Below are positions 53,800 to 62,780 of a stretch of DNA of 64,000 nt, piece by piece. The notes below the pieces were generated by a model. It had not been told where the DNA came from. It worked only from the letters and a program-made list of their open reading frames with translations, and did not search any database. How positions within the stretch are numbered: the first letter of the stretch is position 1; each line of letters starts with the position of its first letter. Made by a program: the position numbers and the translations under genes. Origin of the DNA: TMED23 sp913054205 (GTDB lineage: Bacteria > Pseudomonadota > Alphaproteobacteria > Rhodospirillales > UBA2165); the NCBI GenBank assembly GCA_046582495.1, contig JAYGEG010000152.1:1-64000 (forward strand), written 5' to 3'.

Positions 53800-55619
53800 T
53801 AAAATTTTTCCTTTTTGTCGCCGTAGCCGCGCGGCGTGTAAACCGAGGTCTTACCAGTGCCACGTTCAAAAGCACGGGTCTCACTGCTGCCAATCAATAC
53901 AAGCGTCAGCATGTCTACGAGATCGGCGTCCAACTCACCCAAGGTGATCACGTCCACGGTTTCTTCTTCGCGGCCGAGATTGCGGGCGAGCACGACTGGC
54001 GTTTCGGCAGGCCTTGAGGTTAAAACAATGTCTCGGGCAATGCCCAATTGTACGCGGCGCTTTTTCGACACCGGGTTATAGAGCGCGATGACAAAATCAC
54101 CTTCAGCGGCGGCCTTCAAACGCTGTTCGATCACTTCCCACGGAGTGAGAAGATTAGAGAGCGAAATCGTACAGAAATCATGGCCCAAGGGTGCGCCGCT
54201 TTTGGCCGCTGCGGCTTGCAGCGCAGAAATGCCCGGCACGACATGGGTTTCAATTCGCTGCCAGCCATCGTTACCACACAGCTCAATCAGCTCGAACACC
54301 AAGCTCGCCATCGCATAGATGCCGGCATCACCACTAGATACCAGCGCGACTTCTTTGCCGGAGGCGGCGAGATTGAGCGCTTCAGCGACGCGGTCGCGTT
54401 CCTCGCCGAGCGCATAATCGTGGCGGATTTTACCCTCCATCAACGGCCCCAGCAGATCGAGATAAAGTTTGTAGCCAACAATATCCGTCGCGCGCGCGAT
54501 CTCATTGGTTGCTTCGGGAGCCCGCCAATCATTGGTGCCGGGGCCGATACCGATTACTGAGAGCCGCCCGCAGCCGCGCCCGACGGTGTCCGGATCGATG
54601 ATCGCCGGCGACAGCGCCACCGCGCAAGTCATGCCATCCCGCTTTTGCTTGGGAACAATCAGTTCGGCATCTGGACCTGCCGCAGCCAAGGCAGCGGCTT
54701 CAGAAACACTATGGGTGCCAACGGTCTCGAAGACATAGTCGGAAGGATCAGTCACGCGTGGGGTTTCTTGCTCCAGCCGCGCTGCGTCAAACAAACGGAC
54801 CGACACTTGGCCCAAACGCGCCATCTCGCGAATTGCGGTCTCGTCTTCTTTGACATCGATCGTCGCGATACAGGCAATCGCATGTTTGCCGAGGTCATGC
54901 TGTTTAAAAACATCAAAAAGGAAAGTCGCCAAATCACCGGCCTCAACGCCCCGCTCACACCCAATACCGAGCGCCAAAACGCCCGGCGATAGAATGAGAT
55001 CATCGGTTTGTTCGGGAAGCCTGGCATGGGTCAGGCGAATGCAGTTTTGAGCATCATCCTTGAAAGAAATTCCCGCTTCTGTTAACCAGCTTTTATCAAC
55101 GCCTTCACCCGTTTCATCTTGGAGCTGGACATTTTCGCCGCTCAAAAGCGCCGCCATCACCGGCTTGGCTGCGTTTGGGTTTGCCACGCGCCAACCCTCG
55201 GGCGGATCATCAAGCGCAATGCCAAACCGGCTATCACCCGCCGTGGTGATGGTTGGTTCAATCGCCAAATTCATAGCGATATTTTGGGCAATTTTGTTGC
55301 CACCATTATGTCCGCCTAAAAGTGGCACTACGGATTTGCCATTTTCTGACAAAGCTAGAACCGGCGGCTCTTTAGTTTTATTTGAAAGACTTGGTGCGAG
55401 TGCCCGGATGACAATCCCAGTTGAGGCAATTGCAACAATCGGATGCCCTTCTTCAAACAAATTTCGAAGATGCTCGAGAGTATTTTCAAAATGGAGCGAT
55501 GCGGTCACAACCCGACCTTGCAAGCCATGAACCACGCTGCCGGAGAAACCAGGTGTAAGTTTACGGGCGAGTGCCGCGCCAGTTTCGTTCAGTACAACAA
55601 AAACAGGGGATTTACTCAA
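53799..55619 (-). CDS. Fused CbiG (cobalt-precorrin-5A hydrolase) - CobJ/CbiH (C17-methyltransferase)
   Basis: A 606-residue fusion. Residues 1-345 are CbiG-like: AIASTGIVIRALAP (64-77), LLGGHNGGNKIAQNIA (101-116), and a C-terminal CobE-like part with LALGIGCERG (215-224) and FETVGTHSVSEAAAL. From about 352, LSVIGIGPG opens a tetrapyrrole methyltransferase with VSSGDAGIYAMASLVFEL and VVPGISALQAAAAKSG. CbiG removes the delta-lactone of cobalt intermediates, while CobJ contracts the ring at C17. The start is TTG, overlapping the cobI stop, with GGGAGA upstream. The fusion is known in proteobacteria, but the CbiG half fits the cobalt-early route. Confidence 0.92.
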   Translation of the reverse strand: MSKSPVFVVLNETGAALARKLTPGFSGSVVHGLQGRVVTASLHFENTLEHLRNLFEEGHPIVAIASTGIVIRALAPSLSNKTKEPPVLALSENGKSVVPLLGGHNGGNKIAQNIAMNLAIEPTITTAGDSRFGIALDDPPEGWRVANPNAAKPVMAALLSGENVQLQDETGEGVDKSWLTEAGISFKDDAQNCIRLTHARLPEQTDDLILSPGVLALGIGCERGVEAGDLATFLFDVFKQHDLGKHAIACIATIDVKEDETAIREMARLGQVSVRLFDAARLEQETPRVTDPSDYVFETVGTHSVSEAAALAAAGPDAELIVPKQKRDGMTCAVALSPAIIDPDTVGRGCGRLSVIGIGPGTNDWRAPEATNEIARATDIVGYKLYLDLLGPLMEGKIRHDYALGEERDRVAEALNLAASGKEVALVSSGDAGIYAMASLVFELIELCGNDGWQRIETHVVPGISALQAAAAKSGAPLGHDFCTISLSNLLTPWEVIEQRLKAAAEGDFVIALYNPVSKKRRVQLGIARDIVLTSRPAETPVVLARNLGREEETVDVITLGELDADLVDMLTLVLIGSSETRAFERGTGKTSVYTPRGYGDKKEKF

Positions 55620-56329
55620 AGTTCTAAAATCTCCCCGCTGCGGCGCACAATGATCATCGAAAAATAGGGCGCACTGTCATCATTAAGATCGCTTAATGGC
55701 ACAATCTTCTGATTTTTCATGGTTGCGCGCTCGATATAATGGGCGTTGTCCGTCGCGCCGATTTTCTCCAGCACACGCTTTATTTTGCCGAGGTGCCGCC
55801 CAACTTTGATGATCGCCGCGACATTGGTCGCCATTAGCTGCTGCTCGAGCGTTTCTTCGTCCAAGGGACCTGGGATCACCGTCACCACATCATTGCGCGC
55901 CGCCAAAGGAAGCGCCAACTCAGCCGAGCACGCCGCCAAGGAACTCACGCCCGGCACGACCTGAACCGCGTAATTTTCTGAAAGCCTTGCAAACAAATAC
56001 ATGAACGAGCCATAGAAAAATGGATCGCCCTCACAGAGTACAGCAACGGATTTACCAGCATCGACCGCCGCGGCTATCTCGCTTGCTGCTTTATCGTAGA
56101 CATCTTGCGCCGGATGACGCTCGACAACCATCGGCGTTGCTATGACAATTTCCTCTTGAGTACCCGACATATGCGGCGCCGCAATTGAACGCACGAGACT
56201 TTCACCATCAGCAGGTGCAGGATACGCAATCACATCGGCGGCTTGCAGGATTTTCAAAGCTTTCACAGTAATAAGATCTGGGTCGCCCGGCCCAATGCCA
56301 AGCCCCCAAATTTTGATGTTTGCGTTCAT
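55616..56329 (-). CDS. cobI: Precorrin-2 C20-methyltransferase
   Basis: A 237-residue SAM-dependent methyltransferase. WGLGIGPGDPDLITVKALKI is the family start, VAVLCEGDPFFYGSFMYLF the second motif and VVPGVSSLAACSAELALPLA the third; together with VIPGPLDEETLEQQL they point to CobI/CbiL. It overlaps cobL by 4 bp and the fused gene by 4 bp. Confidence 0.95.
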   Translation of the reverse strand: MNANIKIWGLGIGPGDPDLITVKALKILQAADVIAYPAPADGESLVRSIAAPHMSGTQEEIVIATPMVVERHPAQDVYDKAASEIAAAVDAGKSVAVLCEGDPFFYGSFMYLFARLSENYAVQVVPGVSSLAACSAELALPLAARNDVVTVIPGPLDEETLEQQLMATNVAAIIKVGRHLGKIKRVLEKIGATDNAHYIERATMKNQKIVPLSDLNDDSAPYFSMIIVRRSGEILEL

Positions 56330-57522
56330 GATTTATGTATTCTGAGTTGCGTTACGGGTTTTAGGGGCTGCCAGCCGGTAAAGCGGCCCATTTCGTGGGC
56401 GCGGGAAATCGCGATTTGGCATAACTCGCCGCCAAGCTCCGCCTGCACTTCGATCAGGCGGCGCTCTCCTTCAAAGGTCACGGCATTGGCGACCAGACGG
56501 CCGCCTGGTTTTAAATTCTGCCAGCAATATTCGAGCAAGCCGCCGGAGGTTAAGCCGCCGCCGATAAACACAGCGTCCGGTGCCGGCAGACCCATGATCT
56601 CGTTCAAGGCTTCGCCAAAGACGACCTTTAAATCCGGCACACCGAGCGCCAGCGCATTATTGTTGATCATGGCCAAGCGATCCATATTGCGCTCGACGGC
56701 AAAGGCCTTGGCCCCCCGCGTCGCCCGCATCCACTCAATCGCGACAGAGCCACAGCCTGCCCCGATATCCCAAAGCATTTGCTCCGGCATGGGAGCCAAT
56801 GCCGATATCGTTATTGCCCGAACTTCTCGTTTTGTAAGCTGGCCGTCATGCTCAAACGCATCATCCGGCAGGCCAGGGACGCGCGGCAATATAACCGCTC
56901 CCTCATCCGCCACGCATTCAACCGCGACAGTATTAAGATCAGCTACAGCATCTTGACTCCAATCGGAGGCAGCCGCATCAAACCGCGCCTCCTCCGCGCC
57001 GCCAATATGAGCGAAGGCACTGACCGGACTATTGCCAAAGCCAGCCTCTTTCAGAAGCCCCGCAATCTGGCTCGGCGTGTTGCCGTCATTCGATAAGACG
57101 ATTAGCTTTGCCCCAGGGCTCAAGAAGGCCTTAACCCGTTCGAGATCACGGCCATGAACGGTCAGACACCCGGCCTCGCTTAACGGCCAGATCATCCGGG
57201 CGGCAACAAGCGAAAAGGCAGAGGGCGCGGGAATGACTTTAATTTCATCCGGGCCATAGCGCCGTCCCAACGTCGCGCCAATGCCGAACCACATTGGATC
57301 ACCGGTTGCGATCACCGTGACGTTTTGACCTTTGTGACCATCGAGCTCTGCATAGCTGTCTTCAAGCGGTGATTTCCATTGAATTCCTTTTTTGCCGATA
57401 AGCTGGAGATGGCGTTCCCCGCCGAACAATACATCGGCCTGATCAATGGCGTTTCGCGCATTGGCACCGAGCCCGTCCAAGCCGTCTTCGCCGATACCAA
57501 CAATGGTGAGCCAGACGGTCAT
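56326..57522 (-). CDS. cobL: Precorrin-6Y C5,15-methyltransferase (decarboxylating)
   Basis: A 398-residue two-domain enzyme. The CbiE-like part (TIVGIGEDGLDGLGANAR, then VIATGDPMWFGIGATLGRRYG) covers about 1-200; the CbiT-like part has the Rossmann motif MLWDIGAGCGSVAIEWMRA and VFIGGGLTSGGLLEY from about 215. It methylates C5 and C15 and decarboxylates the acetate at C12. It overlaps cobH and cobI by 4 bp each. Confidence 0.95.
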   Translation of the reverse strand: MTVWLTIVGIGEDGLDGLGANARNAIDQADVLFGGERHLQLIGKKGIQWKSPLEDSYAELDGHKGQNVTVIATGDPMWFGIGATLGRRYGPDEIKVIPAPSAFSLVAARMIWPLSEAGCLTVHGRDLERVKAFLSPGAKLIVLSNDGNTPSQIAGLLKEAGFGNSPVSAFAHIGGAEEARFDAAASDWSQDAVADLNTVAVECVADEGAVILPRVPGLPDDAFEHDGQLTKREVRAITISALAPMPEQMLWDIGAGCGSVAIEWMRATRGAKAFAVERNMDRLAMINNNALALGVPDLKVVFGEALNEIMGLPAPDAVFIGGGLTSGGLLEYCWQNLKPGGRLVANAVTFEGERRLIEVQAELGGELCQIAISRAHEMGRFTGWQPLKPVTQLRIHKS

Positions 57523-58148
57523 GCGTCACCTCCCAGCAAAACTGCGTTGACGGCAGCAGCAGCCAATGCCGAGCCACCCTTTCGGCCCTGCAAGGTGATA
57601 AACGGAATGCCTAAATTCTTCTCGATTAAATAAACTTTGGATTCAGCGGCACCGATGAAACCAACCGGAAAAGCGAAGATGGCTGCGGGCCTCGGACAAT
57701 CACCCTCTGCCAACATATCGATCAAGTGAAACAACGCTGTCGGCGCATTGCCAATTGCAACAATCGCGCCTTCTAAATGAGGCTTCCACAATTCAACCGC
57801 CGCCGCTGATCGCGTTGTCGCCAGGCTCTCGGCAAGCTCGGGCACAGCATCGTCGCGCAAAGAACACAAAATCTCGACATCTTTGGGTAGGCGATCTTTC
57901 ATGATGCCGGCGGCTACCATATTGGCATCGACAATAATTGGCGCGCCTGCAGTCAGCGCCGAAGAAGCCGCTTCAGCCACATCTCCGTCCCAGGCAATGT
58001 CTTCGACGATTTCCGGAATCGCGACGGCATGGACAAGACGCAGCACAATTTTATGGAGGCTTTCCGGAAAGTCGGATAAATCAACTTCGCGCTCGATGGC
58101 GGCAAAGGATGCCCGGTAAATCTCGGCTGGATCCTTCAAATAAATCAT
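57519..58148 (-). CDS. cobH: Precorrin-8X methylmutase
   Basis: A 209-residue CobH/CbiC enzyme that shifts a methyl group to give hydrogenobyrinate. IYRASFAAIEREVDLSDFP at the start, GAPIIVDANMVAAGIMKDRL, VAIGNAPTALFHLIDML and PVGFIGAAESKVYL are diagnostic. It follows cbiX (17-bp gap) and overlaps cobL by 4 bp. Confidence 0.95.
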   Translation of the reverse strand: MIYLKDPAEIYRASFAAIEREVDLSDFPESLHKIVLRLVHAVAIPEIVEDIAWDGDVAEAASSALTAGAPIIVDANMVAAGIMKDRLPKDVEILCSLRDDAVPELAESLATTRSAAAVELWKPHLEGAIVAIGNAPTALFHLIDMLAEGDCPRPAAIFAFPVGFIGAAESKVYLIEKNLGIPFITLQGRKGGSALAAAAVNAVLLGGDA

Positions 58149-58165
58149 CTGCGGCAGCTCATGGG

Positions 58166-59158
58166 TTACTCGGCAGCTGCCGGATTGCGCTTGCCCGGCC
58201 CGTGCGGATGATCGGCATGCGGATGCGGCGCGTGGCCATGATCGTGTGTGTGATCGTGATCATGAGTGTGGGCTTCGCCGGTTCCAATGCCTTCGACATG
58301 ATGGTGATGGCTTTCCTGCGGCAGTCCTTGATGGGCCTCAAATCCGATGATCTGTTCACGGTATTTGCAGAGCAGACAATTCATCAGATTGTCGCCGCTG
58401 ATAATTCCCCGCACACGTTCTTCAAAAGTATCAATGACACCTTTATGGTCATTGAGATAGCCCGCTTTGAGAAACTCAATTTGTGGAAATTGGGCAGCGA
58501 TTTCATCAGTGATCGAATAAATTCGCTCGACCAAGATGCCGGTGAACAGAAAATAGGGGAAAACGATGATGCGTTTATAGCCAAGCTTCGCCGCGTGTTC
58601 GAGCCCGGGGGCGACAAGTGGGAATGTCACGCCGGAATAACACACCTCGCCCCAGCCATAGCCCATGCCTTCCCATAACATCCGGCAGATTTTGTTGATA
58701 TTGCTGTTGGCATCGGGGTCCGACGTGCCGCGGCCAACCACCATCAACAAGGTATCTTCGCGGGCAATCTGGGTTTCAGCACTTGCTTCGGCATCGGCAA
58801 TACGGCCTTCGGCGGCGTAGAGCATTTTGGGATCAATATCGAGCGCTCGGGCGAACTCAATTTTCAAATCAATGTCGTTGCGCTCTGAGGCATATTGATT
58901 GAGCACCGAGGCGATATCATTTTTAACGTGACCCGCCGCAAACAACATGCCGGGCACGGCCAAAATGTGATCGACCCCTTGATCGCAGAGTTTATCCAGA
59001 CCTTCCCGTATAATCGGCGTGGCAAATTCTAAAAATCCGTATTCGACAGGGTACTCCGGAAAGCGCTCGGTGAGCTTCTCTTTCAAGGCGGCAAATTGAG
59101 TAACGGCATCAGTAGAGCGGCTGCCATGTCCGCAGATCATCACGCCTGTTTTGGTCAT
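58166..59158 (-). CDS. cbiX: Sirohydrochlorin cobaltochelatase CbiX (long form) with His-rich tail
   Basis: A 330-residue chelatase with two CbiX/CbiK-type domains. VMICGHGSRSTDAVTQF has the metal-binding His; the second domain has RIIVFPYFLFTGILVERIYS. A Cys pair in MNCLLCKYR near 265 may bind an Fe-S cluster as in long CbiX. The C-terminal 50 residues contain about 15 His (HHHH, then alternating His-Asp/Thr), a probable cobalt store. ATG at 59158 is preferred to TTG at 59179. It heads the cobH-L-I-G/J-M unit. Cobalt insertion at this stage is the cobalt-early route. Confidence 0.92.
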   Translation of the reverse strand: MTKTGVMICGHGSRSTDAVTQFAALKEKLTERFPEYPVEYGFLEFATPIIREGLDKLCDQGVDHILAVPGMLFAAGHVKNDIASVLNQYASERNDIDLKIEFARALDIDPKMLYAAEGRIADAEASAETQIAREDTLLMVVGRGTSDPDANSNINKICRMLWEGMGYGWGEVCYSGVTFPLVAPGLEHAAKLGYKRIIVFPYFLFTGILVERIYSITDEIAAQFPQIEFLKAGYLNDHKGVIDTFEERVRGIISGDNLMNCLLCKYREQIIGFEAHQGLPQESHHHHVEGIGTGEAHTHDHDHTHDHGHAPHPHADHPHGPGKRNPAAAE

Positions 59159-59298
59159 TTTTGTTCCAGTCCGGCTCAATTGTTTTTTCGTTTTTCTGTT
59201 ATTTCTTTTGGGAGCGGATCATAGCGGATCAAGTCCGGGAGCTAAAGGATTTAACGCCCCTAATTGACGATTTTAACGCTCCCTGCTACGAGTGTTCC

Positions 59299-60288
59299 AT
59301 GCTTGGTTTAACAATCTTTCCGATTCTCCTGCTCGCCCTGATGATTGACGCGGTTTTTGGCGATCCGAAGCCGCTCTACCGGTATGTACCGCACCCGGCA
59401 CAGATAATGGGCTGGCTGATCGATCGGTGCGACAAACGCTTCAACAATGAAAATGATACGGCAAAACAGCAGCGTATAAGTGGCGTCGTAACGACCGTGC
59501 TCATCGTCGCCGGTGCAGCTGGTATTGGATGGGGAATTGTCACCCTCACAACGCTCATTCCCTATGGCTGGATTTTGGAAGCAATTGTATTGTCGACGAT
59601 GATCGCGGGGCGCAGCCTCTACCAACATGTCGCTGCCGTTGCGAAAGCCCTCAAATCTGAGAACCTTGAAGAAGCGCGGGAAGCAGCTGGTCAGATCGTT
59701 GGCCGGGATACGGAAAATCTCGATCAGCATGGCGTTGCTCGGGCGGCGATTGAATCTTTGTCCGAGAATTTCTCGGACGGCGTAGTGGCACCGATATTTT
59801 GGACCGCGCTTTTTGGCCTGCCGGGTGCTTTCGCCTATAAAGCGCTCAACACCGCCGACAGCATGATCGGCCACAAGAACGAGCGTTATCTCTATTTCGG
59901 CTGGGCGGCGGCGCGGCTTGATGATGTCGCTAACTTTATTCCTGCCCGACTATCTGCGCTCATTCTATGCCTCGCGGCATTTATCTGGGGACGCAACGAG
60001 GCCCGGCGCTCCTGGCTCGCGATCCGCCATGACGCCAAAAAGCAAACCTCAATTAACGCCGGTTATCCCGAAGCCGCCATGGCCGGCGCGCTCAATCTCA
60101 GACTGGCTGGCCCCCGCGATTACGACGACGAACCCCTCGACGGCGAATGGATCGGCAGCGCTAACGAAGGCAGCACGTCGGATGCCACTCATGAGGACAT
60201 CTCAAAAGGCCTGATGCTTTTTGTTAATGCGTGTTTGATATCGGCTGGTGTGATCGTGTTTTTGACTGTGTGGCTGGCGCAGGGGTGA
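59299..60288 (+). CDS. cbiB: Adenosylcobinamide-phosphate synthase
   Basis: A 329-residue membrane protein (CobD in P. denitrificans nomenclature) that joins aminopropanol phosphate to adenosylcobyric acid. LLLALMIDAVFGDPKPLYRYVPHP opens it, ESLSENFSDGVVAPIFWTAL and AYKALNTADSMIGHKNERYLYFG are diagnostic. ATG at 59299 is preferred; a reading from 59161 would add 46 unrelated residues. It is divergent from cbiX (140-bp spacer). Confidence 0.92.
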   Translation: MLGLTIFPILLLALMIDAVFGDPKPLYRYVPHPAQIMGWLIDRCDKRFNNENDTAKQQRISGVVTTVLIVAGAAGIGWGIVTLTTLIPYGWILEAIVLSTMIAGRSLYQHVAAVAKALKSENLEEAREAAGQIVGRDTENLDQHGVARAAIESLSENFSDGVVAPIFWTALFGLPGAFAYKALNTADSMIGHKNERYLYFGWAAARLDDVANFIPARLSALILCLAAFIWGRNEARRSWLAIRHDAKKQTSINAGYPEAAMAGALNLRLAGPRDYDDEPLDGEWIGSANEGSTSDATHEDISKGLMLFVNACLISAGVIVFLTVWLAQG

Positions 60289-60410
60289 GGGGTGTACGGA
60301 AACCTAGTATTAACCGTACCCCTGGAAAATTCCACACTACTCTCGAAAGCAAACACAGGCTGCCTGAAAAGATTTCGACAGCTTGTAGCTGTTTTGGCCA
60401 ATAGCGAACA

Positions 60411-60512
60411 TTAATGATCAAAGTTGTTTATTAATCCCTCAAGTTCCGTAATCAGCGGCTTCAATTGATTCTCATATTCACGCCAGCGATTGACTGCAGA
60501 AGTGTATACTGG
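60411..60512 (-). pseudogene. C-terminal remnant of a sulfotransferase
   Basis: On the minus strand the frame reads PVYTSAVNRWREYENQL followed by KPLITELEGLINNFDH and a stop at 60411. This is the conserved tail of bacterial sulfotransferase-domain proteins (often TPR-sulfotransferases). The upstream part is missing. It abuts, head to head, the GIY-YIG remnant on the other strand. Confidence 0.6.
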
Positions 60513-60629
60513 TTTGACGATGCTATTGCACGCGAGAAGAAGCTTAAACGATGGCGGCGCAAGTGGAAACTTCAATTGATAGAAGACCTTAATCCTGAGT
60601 GGCGGGATTTATATGATGAGCTTTTTTGA
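60501..60629 (+). pseudogene. C-terminal remnant of a GIY-YIG endonuclease
   Basis: The frame reads VYWFDDAIAREKKLKRWRR then KWKLQLIEDLNPEWRDLYDELF and TGA at 60627-60629, the highly conserved tail of small GIY-YIG nucleases (UPF0213-like). The catalytic N-terminal half is absent, replaced by the sulfotransferase tail on the other strand. Together these explain most of the 410-bp gap after cbiB; 60289-60410 shows nothing recognisable. Confidence 0.7.
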
Positions 60630-60640
60630 AATGTAACAGG

Positions 60641-60670
60641 CTGGACCCTGGATCAAGTCCGGGGTGACAG
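60641..60670. repeat. CCCTGG palindrome copy before cobQ
   Basis: CCCTGG-ATCAAGT-CCGGGG (60646-60664), flanked by CTGGA and GTGAC, is a near copy of the unit at 22003-22021. It is a dispersed hairpin-forming repeat. Confidence 0.65.
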
Positions 60671-60698
60671 AATTGGTGGGGATCAAGGAGGGGGTGAG

Positions 60699-62156
60699 CT
60701 AGTCGGTAGCAGCCAGCAAACCCTCAATATCCAGCACGTCTTCAAAGACATCTGCCACAGCATCAAGGGCGGTTTCGACTTGCAAATCATAGACAATGCC
60801 AGACTCGTCGCGGGCTTTCAAATGAGAAAGAAACGCGTGGCGGAAATCGTCATTGGCAAAAAGGCCGTGTAAATAACAGCCCATGATCTTGCCGTCTTTT
60901 GAGATCGCGCCAACGGGTTGATCGTTAATTACGGCAAAGGGCTGGTCACAATCGGCACCGCTGGTCGTGCCGATATGCATTTCATAACCCTTGAATTCTC
61001 CAAGCCCAAGGGACGACGCAGCCGTTACTTCAACCAAAGACTTATCGCCGCCCATTTTGGTGGCAACGTCCAAATATCCAAGACCGTCGATGGCGGCAAT
61101 ATCACTTTCGGTTCTGCCCGGGTCAGTAATCGCCGTGCCGAGCATCTGATAGCCAGCGCAAATGCCGAGAACACTGCGGTCCCTGCGAAGATGCGCCGCG
61201 ATATCGATATCCCAGCCTTGATCTCGAAGATCAGCCAAATCGGCAATCGTGGTTTTGGAGCCCGGCAAAATGATCAAATCCGCATCGCCCGGCAGCACTT
61301 CGCCGCGCGGCACAATTTGTAGATCAACATCGGGCTCAGTAATCAAAGGATCAAAGTCGTCATAGTTTGAAATATGGGCGAGTTTCGGCACGACAATTTT
61401 GATCGCACCGCCGCTGCTTTTTTGCGCGGTATTCTCTAAAGTATGCGCATCTTCCTGCGGCAGTTTTGCAGCTTCCGGCACAAAAGGAATGACGCCAAAA
61501 CATTTGAGCCCGGTCTTTTGAGTGATAATGTCGATGCCGCTCTCAAAAAGCGTAACGTCGCCGCGAAACTTATTGATGACATAGCCTGCTATTAGCGCGC
61601 GCTCTTCCTCCGGCAGCAACTCCCAGGTGCCAACAACGCTGGCGATCACGCCGCCCCTGTCGATATCGGCCACCAGCACGACCGGCGTTTTGGTCGCAAC
61701 GGCAAAACCCATATTGGCAATGTCGTTCTCGCGGAGGTTAACCTCCGCCGCACTTCCCGCCCCTTCGATGAGCACAATGTCGGCGGTTTGTTTAAGGCGC
61801 TCAAAAGCCTCGACCACGACGGGCAACAGTTCAAGCTTCTTGGCCTGATAGTCGCGGGCCGGGTAATTGCCCTCGGCTTTTCCCATCACCACCAACTGCG
61901 CGCCGATTTCTGATTGCGGCTTTAAGAGCACCGGGTTCATATCAATGTGCGGATCAACACCCGCGGCTTTGGCTTGCAAGGCTTGCGCGCGGCCAATCTC
62001 ACCGCCCTCCGGCGTCACGGCTGCATTGTTTGACATGTTTTGTGGCTTAAACGGCCTGACCGTCATCCCGCGTTTGATCAGCGCCCGGCAGAGACCGGCG
62101 ACGACAAGTGATTTGCCGACATCTGAGCCTGTCCCCTGGAACATGAGCGACGACAT
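60699..62156 (-). CDS. cobQ: Cobyric acid synthase
   Basis: A 485-residue glutamine-dependent amidase that amidates the b, d, e and g side chains. FQGTGSDVGKSLVVAGLCR (P-loop, 7-16), PFKPQNMSNNAAVTPEGGEIGRAQ, DIDRGGVIASVVGTWELL and the glutaminase motif VLGICAGYQMLG are diagnostic. It follows cobO by 3 bp in the leftward unit cobN-cobO-cobQ. Confidence 0.96.
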   Translation of the reverse strand: MSSLMFQGTGSDVGKSLVVAGLCRALIKRGMTVRPFKPQNMSNNAAVTPEGGEIGRAQALQAKAAGVDPHIDMNPVLLKPQSEIGAQLVVMGKAEGNYPARDYQAKKLELLPVVVEAFERLKQTADIVLIEGAGSAAEVNLRENDIANMGFAVATKTPVVLVADIDRGGVIASVVGTWELLPEEERALIAGYVINKFRGDVTLFESGIDIITQKTGLKCFGVIPFVPEAAKLPQEDAHTLENTAQKSSGGAIKIVVPKLAHISNYDDFDPLITEPDVDLQIVPRGEVLPGDADLIILPGSKTTIADLADLRDQGWDIDIAAHLRRDRSVLGICAGYQMLGTAITDPGRTESDIAAIDGLGYLDVATKMGGDKSLVEVTAASSLGLGEFKGYEMHIGTTSGADCDQPFAVINDQPVGAISKDGKIMGCYLHGLFANDDFRHAFLSHLKARDESGIVYDLQVETALDAVADVFEDVLDIEGLLAATD

Positions 62157-62159
62157 TCG

Positions 62160-62780
62160 TTAAAACTCGATCCCGGCCTGCGCTTTATATCCATCCCGAA
62201 AATGATGTTTGATCTCAGTCATTTCGGTGACCAGATCAGCAATTTCGATCAGTTCCGGTTTTGCATTACGCCCGGTGCAGATAACATGCATGTCAACGGG
62301 CTTGGCTTTGAGATAGTCCACGACTTCGTTGATATCGATATAGTCATTGCGCAGCACGATGTTGATCTCGTCCATAAGTACGAGCGCTAATTCGGGGTCT
62401 TCAATCATTTCTTTAGCCCGCGCCCAAGCCGCATTCGCGGCCTCGATATCGCGCGCTCTATCTTGCGTTTCCCAGGTAAAGCCCTCGCCCATTGCGGTGA
62501 TGGTGACAAGCTCCGGGAAAGCCTCCAGCACCACGCGCTCGCCGGTTTCCCATTTACCTTTAACAAATTGCACAATGCCGACTTTCATGCCGTGACCGAT
62601 GCAGCGGGATACAATCCCCATCGCCGCCGTCGTCTTGCCCTTGCCTTTGCCGGTGTGAACGACCAGCAAACCGCCTTCTTTGGTTTTGGTGGCGAGAATT
62701 TTATCTTTGGCTGCTTTGTGCTTGCGGCGCTTTTCATTGGCCCGCGCGTTTAGTTCTTCTTCTGAGAGTTCGTCACTCAT
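62160..62780 (-). CDS. cobO: Corrinoid adenosyltransferase CobO/BtuR
   Basis: A 206-residue ATP:co(I)rrinoid adenosyltransferase. LLVVHTGKGKGKTTAAMGIVSR is the P-loop (44-50); VQFVKGKWETGERVVLE, ALVLMDEINIVLRNDYID and VICTGRNAKPELIEIADLVTEM complete the family pattern. A charged helical N-terminus (residues 1-35) precedes the fold. It overlaps cobN by 4 bp. Confidence 0.96.
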   Translation of the reverse strand: MSDELSEEELNARANEKRRKHKAAKDKILATKTKEGGLLVVHTGKGKGKTTAAMGIVSRCIGHGMKVGIVQFVKGKWETGERVVLEAFPELVTITAMGEGFTWETQDRARDIEAANAAWARAKEMIEDPELALVLMDEINIVLRNDYIDINEVVDYLKAKPVDMHVICTGRNAKPELIEIADLVTEMTEIKHHFRDGYKAQAGIEF

